NCBI GenBank assembly: GCA_002099365.1
Contig: MSED01000009.1
Coordinates: forward strand, 62,001 to 126,000
Direction of reading: 5' to 3'
DNA length: 64,000 nt
DNA from: Phialophora verrucosa
Taxonomy: Eukaryota; Ascomycota; Eurotiomycetes; Chaetothyriales; Herpotrichiellaceae
Shown here in pieces: positions 9,601 to 19,264 of the stretch. The position numbers and the translations under genes are program-made. Under the pieces are notes generated by a model, which saw only the letters and a program-made list of their open reading frames with translations, did not search any database and was not told where the DNA came from. Every line of letters starts with the position of its first letter. The stretch's first letter is position 1.

Positions 9601-12136
9601 CGACAGACCATGCATGTGGGATTCGGAGTGTGCGGCATACGGCGAATGGTCATACTGCCTGACTGCCTCATTCACTGGCACTGGTCCTCAGGGTTACTGC
9701 AGCGACAATGACAGCTCCAAAACCTGTCTTACTGGTGGCTACCTAGCAAACGCTACCACATCGGCGTTACCGACCTCCTCCAGTCCGGCGGCTACAAGCT
9801 CGACCATGACCACGACTTCCAGCTCAGCCTCCGCAACGGGAACATGCACAGACCTCTGCAGTACGAAAACAGTTTCGTCGGGCTCGCAAGTATGGTCACA
9901 GGTCGAGGCTGGATGCTCGGAGTACAATTTCAATTGGGTCTGGACTGTAGCTACACCCTTCCCCGCTGGCGTGTCTGACTGCGATGCAATTCAGTACTGC
10001 GCCGACTATGTCGTGCAACAAGGTATGACAGCTTTCAGGACTTTCTGGGTCCCGGCCGAGAATCAGTGGCATTGCGACGCTGGGTTGGACAACGACGAGA
10101 CAGGCGACTACGAATACTCCCCTCCTCAAGCGAATTTCTACATGTACAACCTTGTCTCTGCTTCGAACCCTTCCACAACGTCCGCAACTGCAACCACAAC
10201 CACAACATCGTCTGCAAACTGCGTGGCAACTTCAGCCTCAGTCGGTGACATTCTAACCACCGCAAGTGGTAATTCCTGGGTCAACTTCTTCTCCTCTGGA
10301 TGTGGATTGTCCTTGGACTGGCAATCGTTGAATTTCAACAATCTTTATGTTTATCTCCGTACTGATTACACATATGAAGAGGCCTTGCAGGAATGCGCCT
10401 CCATTGCTGACAGCGACGGCTCGCCGGTCTTCGAATTCGAGACTGATACTCGCAATAACAACCGATGGGTGTGCTGGACTCTGAACGATATCACCAATGA
10501 TCCAGCACAATTCCAGCCTTATGGCGGCATTGCTGATGCGTACGGTTGGTACTTGCCTAGTAGGATGCTCTCAGCAACAACCACAACGACAACCAATCTA
10601 CCAACCCCAACGCCTACTTGCGAGAATGGTGCAATTGTTCTCGATGCGGTTCTGAATGAATGGGAGACTCTCTGCGGACAGGGCAGCTACTACGGGTGGA
10701 CCTCTTTCTCCAGCTATTCTGACGTGGCAACTCTATCTGACTGTATTGCCAAGTGCAATGAAGATGCCTCGTGCAATGCAGTTTCGATCGAATTCAGAGA
10801 TGCTCCAGACAACAATATTTGTGGTTTCATCTACGCATCAATTGATTTCCAGCCATATGATTTCGATACGGATACTGCCATCAAGGTTTCAGGGGCCAAT
10901 GCCAGGCCGCTGGTTAACGTCTCTGGCTCTTCGCCCACGACTACGGCATCCGGTAGTACTTCGAGCACGACCACAGCCTCGGCCACCTCAACAAGTACAC
11001 CGCCGCCTGCGTGCACACCATCTGCGATTGGAGACGTCACTGCTCTTTACGATACCAGCAAGACTTTCCGCAACATTTACACAGGTTGCGGCACGTCGCT
11101 AGAGGGAGGCACGACAGGCGGCCTGGGTTATTTCCCCAACCAGTTCGCAGTCATGTGGGATGCGTCACAAAACTATGAGGGCTACACTTTCGACACGGCC
11201 CTGAGTCGGTGTGTTCAATTTGCAGTTGACAATGCCGCCACCGCGGTCGAATTCTACGTCGATGTGGATAAGAATTGGCTCTGCGTTGGGGTTAACGATG
11301 TGACTGTCGACGACTCCTTCTTCTATCCCGACTCTAATGTGGTCAATGTCTGGGGTTTCGTCTGGGAGAATCCCTGCCAGAACACACCGCTCGATGACGT
11401 TACCGCCACGGACGGCACGATCTTCGCCGAATTCTATACTGGCTGCAGCGCGTCTTTCCAGGGCAACACACCCGGCGGACTTGTCAACCTCAACCGAGTC
11501 GTGTCAGTGAACTGGCAAGCTCCAGACTATTCCGGCTACACATTCGATGCCGCAGTCCAGAGATGTGCTGACTACACAATTTCGCAAGGTGGCAACCTGT
11601 TCGAGTTCTACATCGACACAGACGACTGGTGGTACTGCATTGCGGTGAACGACCTGCCTGCCACGACCTCCAGTTTCTATCCCGACGAGACTATCGGCAA
11701 GGTCTGGGGTTTTGCCATTACCGAGTCAACAGATATGTGCCAACCTTCACAACTTGCAGGATCGGTCCAACTGGCCAACGGGACCACGTATAATGAATTC
11801 TATGATGCGTGCCATGTGTCCCTTCAAGGCGACACAGCTGGCGGAGTTGGCAGCATGACAACGGTGTTTGGCTTCAACAATCTGCCTAACGATGACGGCA
11901 ACTATGGAGGGTGGACCCTGCAGACTGCTCTCGAATTATGTATCAGAGACGCAGCAGCCGCTGGTGCGACAGTGATTCAGTACTACGAGGACACCAACGA
12001 AGAGCCTGTTCGGTACTGCTGGGGTGTCAACGACGTCCCGGCGCAGGAGGATTCATTCTATGGTGACGGGACCGTTGGCCGTCTGTGGGCTTTCAGGCTG
12101 GATGAGTCGACCCTGTCGACAAGCGGGCAGACGTGA
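6683..12136 (+). CDS. Secreted mucin-like protein with repeated cysteine modules (1,817 aa)
   Basis: The ATG at 6683 is chosen because it opens a signal peptide (MGLLHFTVALALAASAHSFG); the frame stays open upstream to 6515 but without a secretion signal. No intron is needed. Ser/Thr-rich linkers separate folded parts. Residues ~196-330 and ~538-660 are related beta-rich modules, each with a dibasic site. Residues ~782-895, 1054-1161, 1179-1296, 1443-1563, 1563-1683 and 1684-1809 are copies of a four-Cys unit. Residues ~930-1020 form a separate Cys-dense block, and ~1312-1406 an apple/PAN-like block. The last three four-Cys units follow each other without mucin linkers. No C-terminal GPI signal or membrane segment is visible, so the protein is probably released or held in the wall by O-glycans. 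Function unknown; an adhesin or surface-matrix role is inference. Confidence 0.85.
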   Translation: MGLLHFTVALALAASAHSFGVPSHDDTTTTETLTRFVFTCPCDTSTSVSVGTTYPTSPAETSDGHGWNDWDGSVSHSSTGALTKTSGSHSYSTAWSRSSLSSSLTTSWDTTTTSTSQLISTSATWTSSSASLPETTTSSSWSKSTTSTSSITTESISAPTSITSSPAATTTSESTSTSTTTSSPATTTAASSGSQIQPGVPFLCTANIGAAKLLRRDTKYLTIGDGAGVLVSGCNQAVQLTLSSEGSLQKYSDGLVLGAPRSSGLQLFEFINGISGASLTDGWAVSEDGSLYHSSISFCMRAGGVVYVAFGTSVCDGTPFSLIATTGGCPGSTSSTTVSTTTTTSPSLIAESSTTILTTTATTSSSIVGPSTTTTTLTISDIATTIEATTSLPTPDITTTTEATTSALATTTTSSASGTTTSSECSMETITTTLKKRDILEVRTLTVPAADCAIASSTTTTADQESVSSTTTVDEAASSTTTSASEIPTTTPAVTSSASTTSTTLADDISPTSTTSIITTVTTQSASTTLTADTSAPTFGQPFSIQLSTGVPGKHRRDISVLGYVNGVFTPVDSPSDAVSFELTPDGVLMIFGTGLVVGFNPGTSPLLIYSSPSSLPTTIIWSVSGGALVLPGAGFCVSADKVMSVKAANATDSDCAPVTAVPNTDPDSYNTAVASTITPSPETTTSTTLSSTSVTVDATTTTTDSSSLAATTSTTLSSSVTVDATTTTGVSSLTTTTAITSSSSFTTTVYVSLSSTTSESSTTISTTTTTATKTEETTGPNCSILPLEDQTAPDGTQYTQFFYSCHAAIPATLGSSHSIATSGDGDYSRDPTAFLSQCVANAEQLGASVWTYYQSSSDFEWHCGFWNGLTADDSIFVDDSTVFTMNAMKLVGTDDSPSTTTTSSTSTTAASTTTTVGVMATVPADAPVCTPDGNYFDYVHCPDVYIYDSVQACQCFNRVQGGQNMCAYTFYYDRPCMWDSECAAYGEWSYCLTASFTGTGPQGYCSDNDSSKTCLTGGYLANATTSALPTSSSPAATSSTMTTTSSSASATGTCTDLCSTKTVSSGSQVWSQVEAGCSEYNFNWVWTVATPFPAGVSDCDAIQYCADYVVQQGMTAFRTFWVPAENQWHCDAGLDNDETGDYEYSPPQANFYMYNLVSASNPSTTSATATTTTTSSANCVATSASVGDILTTASGNSWVNFFSSGCGLSLDWQSLNFNNLYVYLRTDYTYEEALQECASIADSDGSPVFEFETDTRNNNRWVCWTLNDITNDPAQFQPYGGIADAYGWYLPSRMLSATTTTTTNLPTPTPTCENGAIVLDAVLNEWETLCGQGSYYGWTSFSSYSDVATLSDCIAKCNEDASCNAVSIEFRDAPDNNICGFIYASIDFQPYDFDTDTAIKVSGANARPLVNVSGSSPTTTASGSTSSTTTASATSTSTPPPACTPSAIGDVTALYDTSKTFRNIYTGCGTSLEGGTTGGLGYFPNQFAVMWDASQNYEGYTFDTALSRCVQFAVDNAATAVEFYVDVDKNWLCVGVNDVTVDDSFFYPDSNVVNVWGFVWENPCQNTPLDDVTATDGTIFAEFYTGCSASFQGNTPGGLVNLNRVVSVNWQAPDYSGYTFDAAVQRCADYTISQGGNLFEFYIDTDDWWYCIAVNDLPATTSSFYPDETIGKVWGFAITESTDMCQPSQLAGSVQLANGTTYNEFYDACHVSLQGDTAGGVGSMTTVFGFNNLPNDDGNYGGWTLQTALELCIRDAAAAGATVIQYYEDTNEEPVRYCWGVNDVPAQEDSFYGDGTVGRLWAFRLDESTLSTSGQT
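11010..12110 (+). repeat. Three head-to-tail copies of the four-Cys domain within the mucin-like gene
   Basis: Protein units at roughly 11010-11370, 11370-11730 and 11733-12110 share a leading Cys, an F-x-x-x-Y-x-G/A-C-x-x-S-x-x-G block, a GY/GWT-F/L-x-x-A-x-x-x-C helix, E/Q-F/Y-Y-x-D/E, W/Y-x-C-x-x-V-N-D and SFY-x-D-x-x-V/I-x-x-x-W-F/A. The first two are closest to each other, which points to a recent unit duplication. More diverged copies lie upstream at about 9027-9366, 9843-10165 and 10219-10570. Confidence 0.75.
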
Positions 12137-12582
12137 ACCGTGGCAGGGAGTGCTCCATCCGTACTTTACATTAATTAGATATAGCATAGCGACAGAATCT
12201 CATATTTAGCGATCCTATAACATGTCGAGACGCACAAGACTCACCTAAGGAAAGTGCTGGCAGTGCTCATAAGATCGCTAGTCCGGAGTAGCTGGGGAAC
12301 TCCGGTACCTATTAGAGCGGCGCAAGCAGTAACCCCCGGCACCTTCCCGGGCGGCCGCTTAGAGGCGGAAATTGTTGACGTGTGAGCCGAAACACCGATG
12401 TCGGTGGGTTGCATGAGGTACGAATTCATCTAATTAAGTCTCGAAGATATCATAGCTGACCACGGACGCCCGCCCTTTGACATTTCTCATATCGTGACTC
12501 TCCCAGAGCTGGCAGGTAGAAAACCCTTGTCTCCCTCTCGGCCTCTATGAACAGGGGACAATAAAACCAGAAAACATACAAC
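12137..12582. other. Intergenic, no gene seen
   Basis: 446 bp holding the 3' end of the mucin-like gene and the promoter of the aminotransferase gene. Nothing else could be supported. Confidence 0.6.
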
Positions 12583-13913
12583 ATGTCGCTCCCTCGGCTA
12601 TTGCGCAGCCCTTGCGCACGCACTCTCACTTCGTCCGCGTTCAAGCACGACTCGCTGCGGCTACTACCCTCATCCAGACTGTTTTCAACGTCGAGACGAC
12701 GGCTGGAGTCGCTATCCGTTGAGGATGACCTGGCCTCGAAACTCCCCGGCATCGACCCTTCGAAACTCGATGTCACCAACACCATTACTCCCAAGGCACT
12801 GGTAGCAAACCAGGACCTCGTGTTTGGGAGGACCTTCACAGGTACGTTTGTGCTTTGGTTGCCGGCCACGATGGGGCCTCGGTCTGACAGTTGCCAGACC
12901 ACATGCTCTCCATCGAATGGACAGCTTCGCAAGGCTGGCTGCCGCCCCGGATAACGCCGTACCAGAACCTCTCGCTCGACCCGGCGACCTGCGTGTTCCA
13001 CTATGCCTTCGAATGCTTCGAGGGCATGAAAGCATACAAGTGTGAGAAGGACAACTCGCTGCGACTTTTCCGGCCAGACAAGAACATGCAGCGCATGAAC
13101 AAATCGGCGGCGCGCATTGCGTTGCCGACATTTAATGGCGACAGGCTGATCGAGTTGATTGGCAAGCTCTGCAAGATAGATGAACGGTTCATCTCGTCCG
13201 AAAAGGGCTATTCACTATACCTGCGGCCTACGCTGATCGGGACACAAAGGACGCTGGGTGTCGGTCCTCCGGGCTCGGCACTGCTCTACGTGATTGCCTC
13301 GCCCGTGGGACCATACTACCCAACCGGCTTCAAGGCCATTTCGCTAGAAGCGACAGACTATGCGGTGCGTGCCTGGCCCGGCGGCGTCGGCGACAAGAAG
13401 CTCGGCGCGAACTATGCACCCTGCATCGTACCGCAGCTCAAGGCAGCCAAGAAAGGCCTGCATCAGAACCTGTGGCTGTTCGGTCCGGAAGAGTACATCA
13501 CCGAGGTCGGCACGATGAACCTCTTTGTCTGCATCAGGAACAAAAAGACGGGCCAGAAGGAACTGCTGACGGCACCGCTCGACGGGACGATCCTGGAAGG
13601 TGTGACACGTGACTCGGTGCTCGCCCTGGCTCGAGAACGTCTCGAGCCTGAAGGGTGGAACGTTGCGGAACGCTATGTGAAGATGCAGGACCTGGCAGAC
13701 GCCGAGAGCGAGGGACGATTGATCGAAGTTTTTGGCGCGGGCACGGCAGCCATCGTAGCACCAGTCCGGAAGATCGTCTGGAAAGATCGTACGCTGGACT
13801 GTGGGCTGAAGCCCACTGAGGAGGCTGGCGAGATAGCCAGCAGGATGAAGGGCTGGATTGAAGGCATCCAATACGGTGATGAGGATCATCCCTGGAGTGT
13901 GAAGATTCAATAA
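12583..13913 (+). CDS. Branched-chain amino acid aminotransferase, probably mitochondrial
   Basis: Two exons, 12583-12841 and 12898-13913, encode 424 aa. The first ~45 residues are rich in Arg, Ser and Leu (LPRLLRSPCARTLTSSAF, then FSTSRRR), a typical mitochondrial presequence. The catalytic fold follows: ECFEGMKAYK, FRPDKNMQRMN, LYLRPTLIGT, and WPGGVGDKKLGANYAP with the expected PLP lysine near residue 254. EVGTMNLF and the PLDGTILEGVTRDSVL segment come next. The enzyme swaps amino groups between Leu, Ile or Val and 2-oxoglutarate, the last step of their synthesis or the first of their breakdown. Length matches fungal class IV aminotransferases. The intron is 56 bp, phase 1. Confidence 0.95.
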
Positions 13914-15114
13914 GAGGGCGTGCGAAAAGGTGTGATGTTAGAACAGGGAACCAACACATGTCCGTCCTGACTCGTATGGAGTATCGCCCAAGCTGTGTCT
14001 GTATAGCTTAGAGTCTGCCGAAAAGAGCAGTCTGTAACGCTGTCGCCGGGCTTTGAATCGACATGTTCCATCCACGTGCATACGATGTACACATTACTTT
14101 CCAAATGGAAGTGGAAGTGGACCTTGAAGTGCCGTGTTTTATATTCCTCAGGACACCAAGTCACCGACATAGTCTGATGGATATCACCTGCAGCACGAGA
14201 CCAACAGCCCTGAGATCGCAAACATCCAACATGCGGGATGATCATGTACAACAGCGAGGTTCCTGGGACATTCTAGGCATAGGACACAGATAGGACAAAC
14301 TTGCTAAATACTCACGTACTGTGCCTATGTCTCCGAATTGTGTACCCATTCTGTACGACGCGCCGGAGATGAAGACGACTCCGCCGCTTCGACCGCTTTG
14401 CTCGCTCAGAGGATTGCGGTTGCAAGGAGTACTTCGTACACCGCCAAACCATATCATAGGCCCCATGTACATACATAGCCCCATCTAGAGTCCTTTCTCC
14501 GCTAAGCTTGCGCTGGAACAGGGCTGGCAAGACCAGAACTCCGGGGACCTGCATACCATTGCAAGTACCGGTTGCCGGCGGACCATCGGTTGTAGCTGGG
14601 ATATCCGATGGAAGAAGACTTTTTCCGAACAAATCAACCTCGCACACGGAGTAGGACTCGATACAGTAATTCCTTCGTATCCGACCGAGCCTGATTCGCG
14701 GGTGTTTGACTCGACTCGATTTCACGCGGTAATGCCGTTCTGGGCGCTTGGGCCTGCGTAATGTACCTGGTACGGTACATACTCGAAGCATGGCCATGTC
14801 CCGCATGCTGTGCACACTCGAAGCATGATGCTGATGCTGGTCATGTCCCGCGCAAATTAAGGCGCCTCTTCGACTCAGGCACGTTTGGCACGTTGGCGCG
14901 GAGTCCACGTCTCTGAGAGCACTTGCACACAGTACGAGTATCCTACCGCGTACTCGTAAGTCTCGGTCGACTTATCCTACCTATCTAATCATCTCTCCTG
15001 CGAAAACATCATCACACTCGCAGTCTGCCTCGCAATCGGAATCGGAATCGGAATCGCAATCCACAATCACAAGGATACACAGTACACAGTACACATTATA
15101 GCCCGTTGAGCGAG
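13914..15114. other. Intergenic with short tandem repeats
   Basis: 1.2 kb without a supportable gene. Near 14778-14865 the string ACTCGAAGCATG followed by CATGTCCCGC occurs twice in tandem. At about 15032-15060, just before the SDR start, GGAATC repeats in tandem. A minus-strand open frame at 14312-14908 has no recognisable family or signal and was not accepted. Confidence 0.5.
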
Positions 15115-16424
15115 ATGAACAGCCTCGGGCCCGGGTTCGGGTTCGTCGCAAAGTTTTTGCACTCCCAGTTCACAGCTCTCCCGGCCCCGACGAAACAGTA
15201 CACAGGGCAGACGATCATCGTAACGGGCTCGAACGCCGGGTTGGGCCTCGAAGCAGCGCGGCATTTCGTCCGTCTGGACGCTGGGAGGGTCATCCTCGCC
15301 CTGCGGAACAGGGCCAAAGGCGAAGCCGCGGCCCGGTCGATCGAGCAGTCCACGACCGTGGGACGGACCGGCGTCGTCGAGGTCTGGGACCTGGACCTCA
15401 GCTCGTACGCGAGCGTGGAGGCGTTTGCGGACCGCGCGGCCTCGAGCCTCGACCGGCTGGACGTGCTGGTCAGCAATGCCGGCATCGTCACGTATGAATT
15501 CACGCTGGCCGAGGACAACGAGTCCACCATCACGGTGAACGTGGTGAGTGCGTTCCTTCTGACGGTCTTGCTTCTGCCCAAGCTGCGCGAGACGGCGGTG
15601 CGGTTCGACAAGGAAACCGTCGTCACCTTTACGGGCTCGTTCGTCCACTTCATGACCACCTTCCCCGAGAGGAGGGCGCAGAATATTCTCGCCGACTTGG
15701 CCGTCAAGGACAGAGCCGACATGAAGAATAGGTCAGTTCCGTACTATATTCCTTCTCCTCGGCGTCACTATGTATCACACCTTCACGCTGCTTCTGCTTC
15801 TTCTTCTGCTGCTCCTCTGTGTCACTATGTATCCTCTTCACGCTGCTTCTGCTTCTTCTGCCGCTGCCGCTGCTCCGGGAAGAGCTCACGCGCTGAGACT
15901 AGTATACACTCTCTACTTTAGATACTACATCTCCAAACTGATCCAGCTTCTCTTGGCCCGCGAACTGGCCAGCCAGCTCACCCGCTCGGCCAAACCCGGC
16001 ACCATCACCGTGAACATCGTCAACCCCGGCTTCGTCAAGACGGACATCATGCGGAGCGCGGGCGCCATGTTCACCGTCTTCTTCTCGCCTCTCAGGGCTG
16101 TGCTCGCGCGGTCGGCGGAGATGGGATCCCGTACGATCTTACACGGTGCTGCGGGCGGCAGGGACACACATGGCCAGTACCTGAGTGATTGTGCCGTGAC
16201 CTCGTATGTCCCTTTCATTTTTCCTCTTTCTGCCTCCTTTTTTTCCCGGGTAGAAAAAGAAGACAAAACATCTGTCTTCAGAACACAGGCTGACCCGGTT
16301 TTCCGTTCCTAGACCATCTGATTTCGTGACCAGTGCCGAGGGGTTGGAGGTTCAGAGGAAGTTATGGAGCGAGATGAGTGAGGTGCTGGAGAAGGCGAAG
16401 CCAGGCGTCATGGGGAATATATGA
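15115..16424 (+). CDS. Short-chain dehydrogenase/reductase
   Basis: Exons 15115-15731, 15922-16203 and 16313-16424 encode 336 aa. The nucleotide-binding motif TGSNAGLG is at residues ~37-44, VLVSNAG stands in for the usual NNAG, and the catalytic YYISK (Y-x-x-x-K) is at ~207-211, just after intron 1. PGFVKTDI follows. This is the classical SDR layout, closest in feel to the retinol-dehydrogenase/TIC32-like group; the substrate cannot be told. The start is the ATG at 15115; a TTG three codons earlier is not credible in a fungus. Intron 1 is 190 bp, long for this window, and is swollen by an internal duplication. Confidence 0.88.
15764..15877 (+). repeat. 57-bp imperfect tandem duplication inside an SDR intron
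   Basis: Two copies begin with GTCACTATGTATC at 15764 and 15821 and run on through CTTCACGCTGCTTCTGCTTC, so the period is 57 bp. The unit is pyrimidine-rich and lies wholly within intron 1 of the SDR gene, near its acceptor. Confidence 0.75.
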
Positions 16425-17428
16425 ATGAGTATGATCAACTCGACTCGGCTCGTGCAGTAGACAAGAGGTGTCTCTCGCCTTAGGTGGCAATAATCGACTG
16501 TCGACGACTCGAAGGGTTGTGGTAATTACGTACAGTACTCCGTCCATAGAGAGATGCGATTCAGTAAGTTACTCACTCCAATCCCTACCTTACCACACGT
16601 ATTCGTTGTCTGTTGTATTTCAAAATCTCGCTAACGGTTCAGTCACTCTCCTGTCATCGCAGATTTGACACCCTCCTGTCTAGGTGGTTCGCCCCGTTCC
16701 GTGTAGATATATGCATATATTGTCTCTCTGGGAGCGGTAGTTGTCATGCAAACAAGTCGACAGTCCAGACCTCACCCCTATCTTCTCTTCGCGTTGGCAT
16801 TCACAACACCCTTTCTCACGTTTCACTGGAAGTTAGACATCCATCGGACGATAAGTCCCTTCGATGTATTTCTGGAACGTACACACACGTCCACGAGGTC
16901 GACTCAGACCCAGATGGTCGGCGTGGCACGAGCACGCCACGCCAAACGCTGCTGGCTACCGAGGACATTCTGACATTGGCGACACCAATTTCTGACTCTG
17001 GATTGCCGAAGATTTCTAATTCCAATCTGATGATGCGTAATATCCGTTGGTGAAGGGGCAGAGGGTGGTTTCTGACTATGCGCTCTGGGTGGAAGAGCTG
17101 CTGTATATCCGTCCTGTTTACTCCCGAGTCTCGAGTGCCGTGCGATCCCCAATTTCCCTATCATTTGATATTTCGTACTCTCGCGAAGCTGATCACGAAA
17201 AGCACGGGACTTATATCTACTAGACGACGCTGGCGTCAAGTGGACGCGTGCATATTCTTTCACGGTCGCCACCTCACCTCACCTCACCACCAGATAGCCT
17301 GATATCTCCTCGACTCGTTGCTCTGTCAAAGCTTACCCACAGGAAACCGTTGCCCCCCTCCCTTATATTTCGACCGACCAAAGCCGTCCGTCTCGGTGCC
17401 TGCCGTTCCCAGTCACACGCTTATCGAA
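16425..17428. other. Intergenic, no gene seen
   Basis: 1.0 kb between the SDR and hydrolase genes. A short CCTCA tandem run lies at about 17270-17290. No coding or RNA feature could be supported. Confidence 0.5.
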
Positions 17429-18280
17429 ATGGTCCAAGACCCAAGTTCTGACATCGTCAAGCCCGCGATCGTCATCGTCCCGGGTTCGTTCTCGCCGGCG
17501 TCATTCTACACCGATGTCGTCGACGCACTCGGCTCTCATGGCTACGAAGCCATCGTCGAGACACTGTTATCATCGGCTCGGTCACCTCTTCGCGGCGAGA
17601 AAGCGGCAACCATGCAGGAGGATGCGGACCTTTTCCACGATATTGTGGAGAAGCTCGCCGACCAGGGCAAGGACGTCGTCCTTGTAACACACTCGTATGG
17701 CGGCATTGTCGGGACCGAGTGCTCCAGGGGCCTTTCGAAGGAGGAGCGAAAGGCAGCGGGCAAAGTCGGGGGCATTTCCAGGTTTGTATATGTCACCTCG
17801 GTGGTGCCGACGCCAGGGAATTCCTTGAAAGACCTGATGGGAGATTTGCTTCCGCCTTTTCTTACCATGGAGGTGAGTTTGAAACTCCAATTCTGGTTGC
17901 AGGTCGGTGGAAAGATTGACTGGCAGAAACAGGGCGAGTTCATGAGCCATGTCGTGGAGGAAAGTGCCAGGTTGACGTTTTCGGATCTGCCCTTCGAAGA
18001 GGCCAAGGAGTGGGTGAAGAGAATGCCTTATCACTCGGCGCCTAGCTTCGAGGGAAAGCTCACATATCCGGGGTACAACAAGATCCCGGTATCATACATC
18101 TTTTGTGAGAAGGATGTGATATTGCCGCCGCAGTTCCAAAGCTCGGTGATCGAGGGAATCGAACGGGAGAGCGGAAAGAAGGTCGATGTGCTTCGCTTGA
18201 ACGCGGCGCACTGCCCGAATGCTAGCGCTCCCGAGGACCTGGCTGCCATTGTCGTCAAGGCGATAGTAACGGCGGCATGA
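17429..18280 (+). CDS. Alpha/beta hydrolase
   Basis: The start at 17429 gives 283 aa without obligatory introns; the frame is open further upstream, but MVQDPSS sits directly before the first core strand (AIVIVPGSFSPASFY). The nucleophile elbow is THSYGG, with Ser near residue 89. The acid is probably the Asp in EKDVILPP (~residue 228) and the base the His in NAAHCPN (~residue 259). This matches small esterase/methylesterase-like members of the AB-hydrolase fold. A 30-nt in-frame stretch at about 17873-17902 begins GTGAGT and ends TTGCAG; it is kept as coding because 30 nt is below normal intron size. No substrate can be assigned. Confidence 0.85.
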   Translation: MVQDPSSDIVKPAIVIVPGSFSPASFYTDVVDALGSHGYEAIVETLLSSARSPLRGEKAATMQEDADLFHDIVEKLADQGKDVVLVTHSYGGIVGTECSRGLSKEERKAAGKVGGISRFVYVTSVVPTPGNSLKDLMGDLLPPFLTMEVSLKLQFWLQVGGKIDWQKQGEFMSHVVEESARLTFSDLPFEEAKEWVKRMPYHSAPSFEGKLTYPGYNKIPVSYIFCEKDVILPPQFQSSVIEGIERESGKKVDVLRLNAAHCPNASAPEDLAAIVVKAIVTAA

Positions 18281-18395
18281 GGCCTAGAGTTTCGATAAGA
18301 CTGAACGTACGAATGATCGATTGATTAATTCATGCTTGGCGGGCTGCGAGGCGCACGTTTTGTCCTCCATGACCGACAAATCGCTGCGGCCGCTC

Positions 18396-19264
18396 CTAAT
18401 AGAACAAATAACCCCATTTTGCTGAGAACTCCTTTCCAATCCTCCACGCTGTGGGGTCCCACGGTGCCGCGCCGGCGTCCAAGGTAAAGCTTGTGAAGCA
18501 GAACAAGTCGGCCAGGAACTCTTCCTCGTCAATAATACCCAGCAGCGTGATCACATTATCCCTCATTTTCGGAAAGGGAAAGCGGTCGATCCAACGAGGA
18601 TGCACGACTGTCAGTTGTAGCTCCGTGGGACGCAGTGACTCGGGGATTTCGGGGCCAACCGCACAGGACTTGCTCGAACATGATACCGCGCATGATATGC
18701 CCATCTTCCGGTTTTGCAAAGTCAGCACGTATGTCTGAATTTTGGCTCAACAAATGTCAAAGGGGGCTCGGCCGGGCTTTCGGACTCTACCCGTACACCA
18801 ACGTTGGCAAGGTGTCCATCAGCCCTACCCAAGCTGAGACTTACCAGTGCGCCATTATGATACAGCGCCCCATAGATGGAGCTGGAAAGCGTGGCGATAA
18901 CGCAAGAGTTTCCCGTGCTCGTGGCTACCATTGTCTGTTGCCCCGAGGGAAGTCGAGGTACCGCCGGAACGGGGCGACGAGAGACGTCTCTCACGCAAAT
19001 CTCGCTGCCGACGCTGGTGATGCTGCTCGATGACTCGTCGGAGGCGCTCTCGCAGCCGCGTGCTTCGCTGAAGAGTTCCTGGTCTGGCTTCTTGGCTTCG
19101 GCCAAGCGCTTCCCTTGTCGAGCGTGTCAGCACCCAGTCAGTCACGTTCAAAGGGGTGATGGCGAACTTCGGGCTCGTTGTGCCAGTCTGTCCTGAATCT
19201 GTTTCCTCTTTCGCGGGTCCTGGACCCCGAACCAATTGTCGTCCTGGGCTTTGGCTCGTCCCAT
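18396..19264 (-). CDS. bZIP transcription factor with DUF3425-type C-terminus
   Basis: The gene appears only after joining three exons on the minus strand: 19264-19168, 19113-18845 and 18734-18396, giving 234 aa in phase. Exon 1 has WFGVQDPRKRKQIQDRLAQ and the splice restores RARRKRLAEAKK, a fungal bZIP basic region of the form (R/K)-x-x-Q-x-RLAQRA-x-R-x-R. The C-terminal part has LYHNGAL, then LRPTELQLTVVHPRWIDRFP, FPKMRDN and PWDPTAWRIGKEF...KWGYLF, the DUF3425 signature. The leucine zipper is short. The first donor (GTTCGC) is weak, so exon 1 is slightly less certain, and a further upstream exon is possible. Such factors are often tied to stress or secondary-metabolism control; no target is indicated here. 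Confidence 0.78.

Noticed and set aside
12450..13001. 183-codon minus-strand frame
   Set aside because: It overlaps exon 1 and the intron of the aminotransferase antisense and has no conserved content.
14312..14908. 198-codon minus-strand frame
   Set aside because: Composition is irregular, with no start context, domain, signal peptide or neighbouring exon to support it.
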